Source of the DNA: Pseudomonadota bacterium
GTDB taxonomy: Bacteria > Pseudomonadota > Gammaproteobacteria > Burkholderiales > Burkholderiaceae_C
DNA: 64,000 nt
Direction of reading: 5' to 3'
NCBI GenBank assembly: GCA_018241225.1
Contig: JAFEEG010000026.1
Span: 62,001 to 126,000 of the forward strand
Shown here: positions 60,233 through 64,000 of the stretch, piece after piece
How the letters are laid out: every line of letters begins with the position of its first letter
Numbering within the stretch: position 1 is the stretch's first letter
Position numbers and translations under genes: made by a program
Notes under the pieces: generated by a model
What the model saw: only the letters and a program-made list of their open reading frames with translations
What the model was told of the DNA's origin: nothing
Database searches by the model: none

Positions 60233-61207
60233 ATGAAGACCGTACTGCTTTCCCTTTTCTCGGCCGCATCCATCCTCGCCTGCGGCGCGGCGCAGGCCGC
60301 CGACTACCCGGACCGGCCTATCCGCATCGTGGTTCCCTACCCGCCGGGCGGTGCATCGGATGCGGTGACGCGCCTGGTGGGGCAGAAGCTCTCCGAGCGG
60401 CTCAAGCAGCCGGTCGTGGTGGACAACAAGCCGGGCGCCACTGAGCAGATCGGCGCTGGCTTCGTTGCGAAGTCGGCGCCCGACGGCTACACGCTGTTGC
60501 TGGCGTCCACTGCGGGCCTTTCGGTGAACCCGACGCTCTATAAGGGCCGACTGCCCTACGACCCGGAGAAGGACTTCGCGCCGATCGCCCTGGTGGTCAC
60601 GCTGCCCAGCGTGGTCATGGTGAATCCGAAGCTGCCGGTGAAGACATTCGGCGAGTTGACGGCCTACCTCAAGGCGTCGCCGACGGCCGTGAGCTATGCC
60701 TCCAGTGGCGCGGGCAATCCGAGCCACCTCGGCATGGAGTTGTACAAGCGCGTGGCCGGCCTGGAGCTCACGCACATTCCCTACAAGGGCGGCGCGCCGG
60801 CGCTTCAGGACGTGATGTCCGGCCAGGTGCCGATGATGATGGCCATCGGCCCCGAGTCGATGCCCATGGCCAAGGCCGGGAAGCTGAAGGCACTGGCGAT
60901 CACCACCGCCAGGCCGTCGCCGGCCTACCCGGGCCTGCCGACCGTGTCGGAGAACGCCGGCTTTGGCGGCTTCGAGTTGCTGCACTGGTTCGGCCTGCTG
61001 GCGCCGGCCCGCACGCCCGATGCGGTCATCGCGCTGCTCAACCGGAACGTCAACGAGATTCTTCAGGAGCCGGAGATGAAGGCCAAGCTGATAGACATGG
61101 GCCTGGAGATTGAAGGCGGCACGCCGCAGAAGCTTGCCGACACGATGAAGAAGGACCGGCTGAAGTGGGAGAAGGTCATCGCGGACGCCAACATCCGCCT
61201 CGACTGA
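60233..61207 (+). CDS. Bug-family (TctC-type) solute-binding protein (tandem paralogue)
   Basis: A 324-residue receptor with signal MKTVLLSLFSAASILACGAA ending AQA. Motifs: DYPDRPIRIVVPYPPGGASD, VDNKPGATEQIGAGFVAKSA, SYASSGAGNPSHLGMELYKR and HIPYKGGAPALQDVMSGQVP. It differs enough from the gene before it to suggest a second ligand rather than a recent duplicate. The ATG is 75 bases after the previous stop. Confidence 0.92.
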   Translation: MKTVLLSLFSAASILACGAAQAADYPDRPIRIVVPYPPGGASDAVTRLVGQKLSERLKQPVVVDNKPGATEQIGAGFVAKSAPDGYTLLLASTAGLSVNPTLYKGRLPYDPEKDFAPIALVVTLPSVVMVNPKLPVKTFGELTAYLKASPTAVSYASSGAGNPSHLGMELYKRVAGLELTHIPYKGGAPALQDVMSGQVPMMMAIGPESMPMAKAGKLKALAITTARPSPAYPGLPTVSENAGFGGFELLHWFGLLAPARTPDAVIALLNRNVNEILQEPEMKAKLIDMGLEIEGGTPQKLADTMKKDRLKWEKVIADANIRLD

Positions 61208-61257
61208 CGAGAGAGCGCACACCCTAAAACACGGAACAACTCAAGAAAGTGACTCCC

Positions 61258-61986
61258 ATGGTCTTTGACGGGAACGGCATCCTCATGTCCTCGATGCAGG
61301 TGCTTGCGCACGAGGAGGACGATTTCAACCGGTGGTTCGACACCGAGCACCTGCCCGAGCGGGTGGCCATCCCCGGCTTCCTCGAGGCCCGGCGCTACGA
61401 ATCGCTGAGCACGCCGGTGCGCTACCTGCAGGTCTACAACGCGGTGGACTTCGAGTCGCTGGACAGCCCGGCCTACCGCGCGGCGCTGGCGAGCCAGACG
61501 GACTGGTCGATGCACCACATCACGCGCTTCATCGAGCCCACCCGGGTGGTGGGGCGGCTGGTCCTCAGCTGCGGCCAGGCCCGTGGCGCCGCGCTGGTGC
61601 TGGTCAGGCTTCGACCTCGCGCTGGCGCTCGGATGGTGCCGACGCTGCAAGCCTATGCGGAACTCGTTGACCACTCCGCCGTGCTGTCGGTGCATTTCGT
61701 GGAAGGCGATGCGCAGCTATCCAAGCCCGTCACGGTCACCGGACCGCATCCGGGTAGCGGCGACAGCTATGTCTTAGTGGAATGCAATGGCACCGAGGCG
61801 GCGAAGCTCGTTGCCGCGAAGTTCGAGAAGCCCGTCGCCGCCTATGGAGAGCTCGTGGAGATCCAGGTCTACCGCTTTCGTATGGATCTGCGGGCCTGCA
61901 GCCTTCAAAACGCGGCGGCTGTGAACCGCCAACGAGCCGCGGCGGATCGCCTGTCGGCGATCAGCGAGAAAAAGCGTTCGACCTGA
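61258..61986 (+). CDS. Dimeric alpha-beta-barrel-like (DUF4286/EthD-like) protein, C-terminus altered by IS remnant
   Basis: A 242-residue protein. Two ferredoxin-like halves are suggested: MSSMQVLAHEEDDFNRWFDT, HLPERVAIPGFLEARRYESL and SLDSPAYRAALASQTDW in the first, and VECNGTEAAKLVAAKFEKPV in the second. From about residue 212 (RACSLQNAAAVNRQRAAADR) the sequence is antisense IS630 DNA, so about 30 native residues are replaced. ATG 61258 was chosen; GTG 61249 is possible. It follows the Bug tandem and probably belongs to that operon. Confidence 0.75.
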   Translation: MVFDGNGILMSSMQVLAHEEDDFNRWFDTEHLPERVAIPGFLEARRYESLSTPVRYLQVYNAVDFESLDSPAYRAALASQTDWSMHHITRFIEPTRVVGRLVLSCGQARGAALVLVRLRPRAGARMVPTLQAYAELVDHSAVLSVHFVEGDAQLSKPVTVTGPHPGSGDSYVLVECNGTEAAKLVAAKFEKPVAAYGELVEIQVYRFRMDLRACSLQNAAAVNRQRAAADRLSAISEKKRST

Positions 61987-62336
61987 TCGAGCCAGGAGCT
62001 GTAGGTTGGAATGAAATGCATGTGCCAACGTGGCTCCGGGTTGCCAGCCACGCCTTGATCTTCGGTTGACTGTGGGTGGCGTAGTTGTCGCAGATGCAGT
62101 GGATATCTAAGTCGGCGGGTACGGCCTTGTCGATCTTGCGCAGGAACGCCAGGAACTCCTGATGTCGGTGGCACGGCTTGCACGCGGCCAGCACGGCGCC
62201 GTTGAGCACGTTCAGTGCGGCAATCAGCGTGGTCGTGCCATGGCGCTTGTAGTCATGGGTGACACCCTCGACGTAGCCCAACCCCATGGGCAGTACCGGC
62301 TGGGTTCGCTCCAGCGCCTTGGAGGGGACTTGTGAC
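61900..62336 (-). mobile_element. IS630-family transposase remnant
   Basis: The reverse strand encodes the C-terminal half of an IS630-type transposase: KALERTQPVLPMGLGYVEGV, THDYKRHGTTTLIAALNVLN and CICDNYATHSQPKIKAWLAT carrying the second catalytic Asp. Near 62035 the frame shifts to PRWHMHFIPTYSSWLDQVER with the catalytic Glu, then degrades (FFSLIADR, IRRGS in a third frame). The N-terminal half and both ends are missing. It abuts the stop of the SnoaL gene at 62344 and overwrote the end of the gene at 61258. Confidence 0.85.
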
Positions 62337-62343
62337 CGACGGC

Positions 62344-62721
62344 TTATGAACGCGTGTTTTCGATGAACACGTGTGCGCTGGAAAGCCTGCCGTGGCTGAC
62401 CGTAAAAATGTCTTCGCCCCGGATGAGATGGGGCTGTTCTGGGGGGCCATAGCCCCAGGTGACCCGACCCAGGCCGTGATTCCAGGTGACAGTGGCCGGC
62501 GAGAAGACGAACCCGGCGTGCTCCGAGTGCACTCGCTCGATGAGCTGGTTGACCTGCTCGAAGCCGACGGCCTTGCCGGCATGGTCGGCGACGAAGAACT
62601 CCGGGGCATAGGCGGCTTCGAACTTCGCAAGGCGCGCGGCCCTGTCCGTGTGATTCCAGATCTCGAAGTGCAGGTCGATGAGACGCTGCGCCGTCTCGAG
62701 CTCCTGGGGGTTCGTTTCCAT
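62344..62721 (-). CDS. SnoaL-like/NTF2-fold protein
   Basis: A 125-residue cone-shaped fold protein: ELETAQRLIDLHFEIWNHTD, AKFEAAYAPEFFVADHAGKA, VGFEQVNQLIERVHSEHAGF and RGEDIFTVSHGRLSSAHVFI. Such proteins are isomerases, lyases or binding proteins. The last residues (VFIENTRS) may have been changed by the adjacent IS remnant. It follows the SDR gene by 28 bases, same direction. ATG 62721 fits the fold. Confidence 0.82.
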   Translation of the reverse strand: METNPQELETAQRLIDLHFEIWNHTDRAARLAKFEAAYAPEFFVADHAGKAVGFEQVNQLIERVHSEHAGFVFSPATVTWNHGLGRVTWGYGPPEQPHLIRGEDIFTVSHGRLSSAHVFIENTRS

Positions 62722-62749
62722 GATGTATGTCCTTGGATGCGGAGAAGGG

Positions 62750-63499
62750 TCAGACCTGGGCCATTCCGCCGTCGACGAACAGCTCGATGCCATTGACGAA
62801 GCTCGCCGCGTCGGAAGCCAGGAAGGCCACGGCTTTGCCGATTTCGTCGGGCTCGCCCAGGCGGCCGAGTGGCACTTGTGATGCAAGGAAATCGAAGAGG
62901 CCCTGGCGCGCCTCGTCGGGAACCAGACCGCCCAGGCCGGGCGTGCGGATAGGGCCGGGGCTCACGGCGTTCACGCGGATGCCGCGGTCTTTCAAGTCCA
63001 GCGCCCAGGAGCGCGCGAAGTTGCGCACCGCGGCCTTGCTGGCGCTGTAGACGCTGAAGTTGGCCGTGCCCTGGATGGATGTGGTGGAAGAGGTGAGGAT
63101 CACCGACGCACCGTTGCTCAGCAGCGGCAAGGCCTTTTGCACCGTGAACAGCACGCCGCGCACGTTGGTGCCGAAGATGCGGTCGAAGTGTTCCTCGGTG
63201 ATGGCGCCCAGCGGCATCATGTCGCCGCCGCCGGCATTGGCGAACAGGATGTCCAGGCGGCCGGCGGTCTTGGCGATCCGGGCATAGACGGCATCGAGGT
63301 CCGTTAGCACTGATGCATCCGCCTTCAGTGCGGTTGCGCAGGAGCCGATCTGGTCGACCGCCGCATCCAGCTCGGCCTGGCGACGGCCAGTGATAAAGAC
63401 CCGGGCGCCTTGCGCCGCAAGTTCCGTCGCGGCCGCCAGGCCGATGCCGCTGCTGCCTCCGGTTACCAGGGCGACCTTGCCTTCGAGTTGCTTGTTCAT
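62750..63499 (-). CDS. SDR family oxidoreductase
   Basis: A 249-residue classical [38 protein letters not shown], catalytic Ser in [28 protein letters not shown] with Tyr-x3-Lys, and [16 protein letters not shown]. The C-terminal [16 protein letters not shown] is typical. GGAGCTC precedes the ATG. It is divergent from a LysR gene with a shared palindrome, a common pairing for SDRs controlled by LysR. Confidence 0.9.
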   Translation of the reverse strand: MNKQLEGKVALVTGGSSGIGLAAATELAAQGARVFITGRRQAELDAAVDQIGSCATALKADASVLTDLDAVYARIAKTAGRLDILFANAGGGDMMPLGAITEEHFDRIFGTNVRGVLFTVQKALPLLSNGASVILTSSTTSIQGTANFSVYSASKAAVRNFARSWALDLKDRGIRVNAVSPGPIRTPGLGGLVPDEARQGLFDFLASQVPLGRLGEPDEIGKAVAFLASDAASFVNGIELFVDGGMAQV

Positions 63500-63637
63500 G
63501 ATGAGCTCCGTTTTGTGAGTTGAGAGTTGATGCCTCGCGACTGTGGGCTGTCCTTCTGAACGCGTCCTCGTCACTGGCGGCATGGGAGGAATGTAGGTTC
63601 GGGTGATTGGGCAAAAAAGAGAATTGAATGAAATAAC

Positions 63638-63655
63638 TATCCACACATGTAGATA
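63638..63655. promoter_or_regulatory. Imperfect palindrome, candidate LysR binding site
   Basis: TATCCACACATGTAGATA matches its own reverse complement at 14 of 18 positions. It lies between the divergent SDR and LysR genes, 31 bases from the LysR ATG, in the usual place for an LTTR autoregulatory site with T-N11-A spacing. Confidence 0.5.
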
Positions 63656-63685
63656 ATCGGGGCTGGACATCTGACGGAAATGCTC

Positions 63686-64000
63686 ATGGATCAGCTACTG
63701 GCGATGCGCGCCTTCTCACGCGTGGTGGAGGCGGGCGGATTCACCCGCGCGGCAGACTCGCTCGACATGCCTATCGCCACGGTCAGCAAGCTGGTGCGCG
63801 AGCTCGAGGCGCATCTCGGGGTTCAGTTGCTGCAGCGCACGACCCGGCGCGTGACGGTGACGCCGGAAGGCCAGGACTACTACGCCAAGAGCACGCGCGT
63901 CCTGCGCGACCTGGAGGACATCGACGCCTCGTTCAATCTGGCGCGAGGCAAGCCAAGAGGCCATCTGCGCATCGACGTCGGAGGCTCCACCGCGCGCGAT
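63686..64000 (+). CDS. LysR family regulator, N-terminal part (cut by window edge)
   Basis: The first 105 codons: [43 protein letters not shown] and [20 protein letters not shown], then the start of the effector domain [10 protein letters not shown]. This is the subtype with CrgA/DsdC-like N-terminus common beside SDR genes. ATG 63686 is preferred; an ATG two codons upstream (63680) is possible. The C-terminus is outside the window. Confidence 0.9.
   Translation, partial: MDQLLAMRAFSRVVEAGGFTRAADSLDMPIATVSKLVRELEAHLGVQLLQRTTRRVTVTPEGQDYYAKSTRVLRDLEDIDASFNLARGKPRGHLRIDVGGSTARD

Overview
The window is GC-rich with compact operons and alpha/beta SDR, LysR and Bug (TctC-type) receptor genes throughout. 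It also has a PucR/CdaR regulator, a CYP116B-type self-sufficient P450, tannase-family lipoproteins and an ESPR-bearing autotransporter. This mix suggests a chromosome of a betaproteobacterium of the order Burkholderiales, probably Comamonadaceae (Variovorax/Acidovorax-like). That assignment is inference from gene content; there is no rRNA or other marker here.

Left part (1-11.3 kb): a truncated tannase-family lipoprotein at the edge, then a catabolic and uptake island. It has a LivK-type receptor, four other Liv components (H, M, G, F), three SDR dehydrogenases and a beta-keto acid cleavage enzyme (BKACE), with a GAF-PucR regulator in the middle. Two promoters of this island carry the same 20-nt quasi-inverted repeat (530-549 and 4801-4820), so the PucR protein probably controls both arms.

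11.3-17 kb: a classical autotransporter with an extended signal peptide, followed by a strong inverted repeat. Next come a TIGR00027-type SAM methyltransferase and a small reverse-strand gene that looks frameshifted.

17-26.2 kb: a co-directional run with a bactofilin, two unknown small proteins, a lytic transglycosylase, a DotM/TrbA-like protein, a DsbC/TrbB-like thioredoxin-fold protein, an unknown protein and a DotL/TrbC-like coupling ATPase. The DotM-TrbB-DotL order matches trbA-trbB-trbC of IncI plasmids. No relaxase, oriT or core-channel gene (DotO, DotB, DotG, DotH) lies in the window, so this is an isolated type IVB coupling module joined to a cytoskeletal bactofilin. I regard it as the most unusual system here.

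26.2-35 kb: two secreted unknowns, a response regulator and a hybrid histidine kinase facing tail to tail, a full-length tannase-family lipoprotein and a decayed intergenic stretch. 35-45.5 kb: a LysR / aconitase-family hydratase / Bug receptor / RraA-like operon, then XRE plus M16 peptidase, SWIB, NIPSNAP, CinA-like amidase, and a divergent nitrilase / AraC pair. 45.8-51 kb: an IclR regulator divergent from a Bug receptor, a P450-reductase fusion and an alpha/beta hydrolase, with a perfect 12-nt direct repeat between them. 51-56 kb: an OGG-fold protein, NnrS, LysE, and decayed DNA including a broken NHL-propeller gene. 56-64 kb: LysR divergent from RraA-amidase-Bug-Bug-DUF, an IS630 remnant that altered the end of the last gene, then SnoaL and SDR genes divergent from a LysR cut by the right edge.

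Overall the window is mostly accessory catabolism: four solute receptors of the Bug family without their membrane partners, each beside different enzymes and its own regulator. The type IVB-like module and the autotransporter sit between these blocks.
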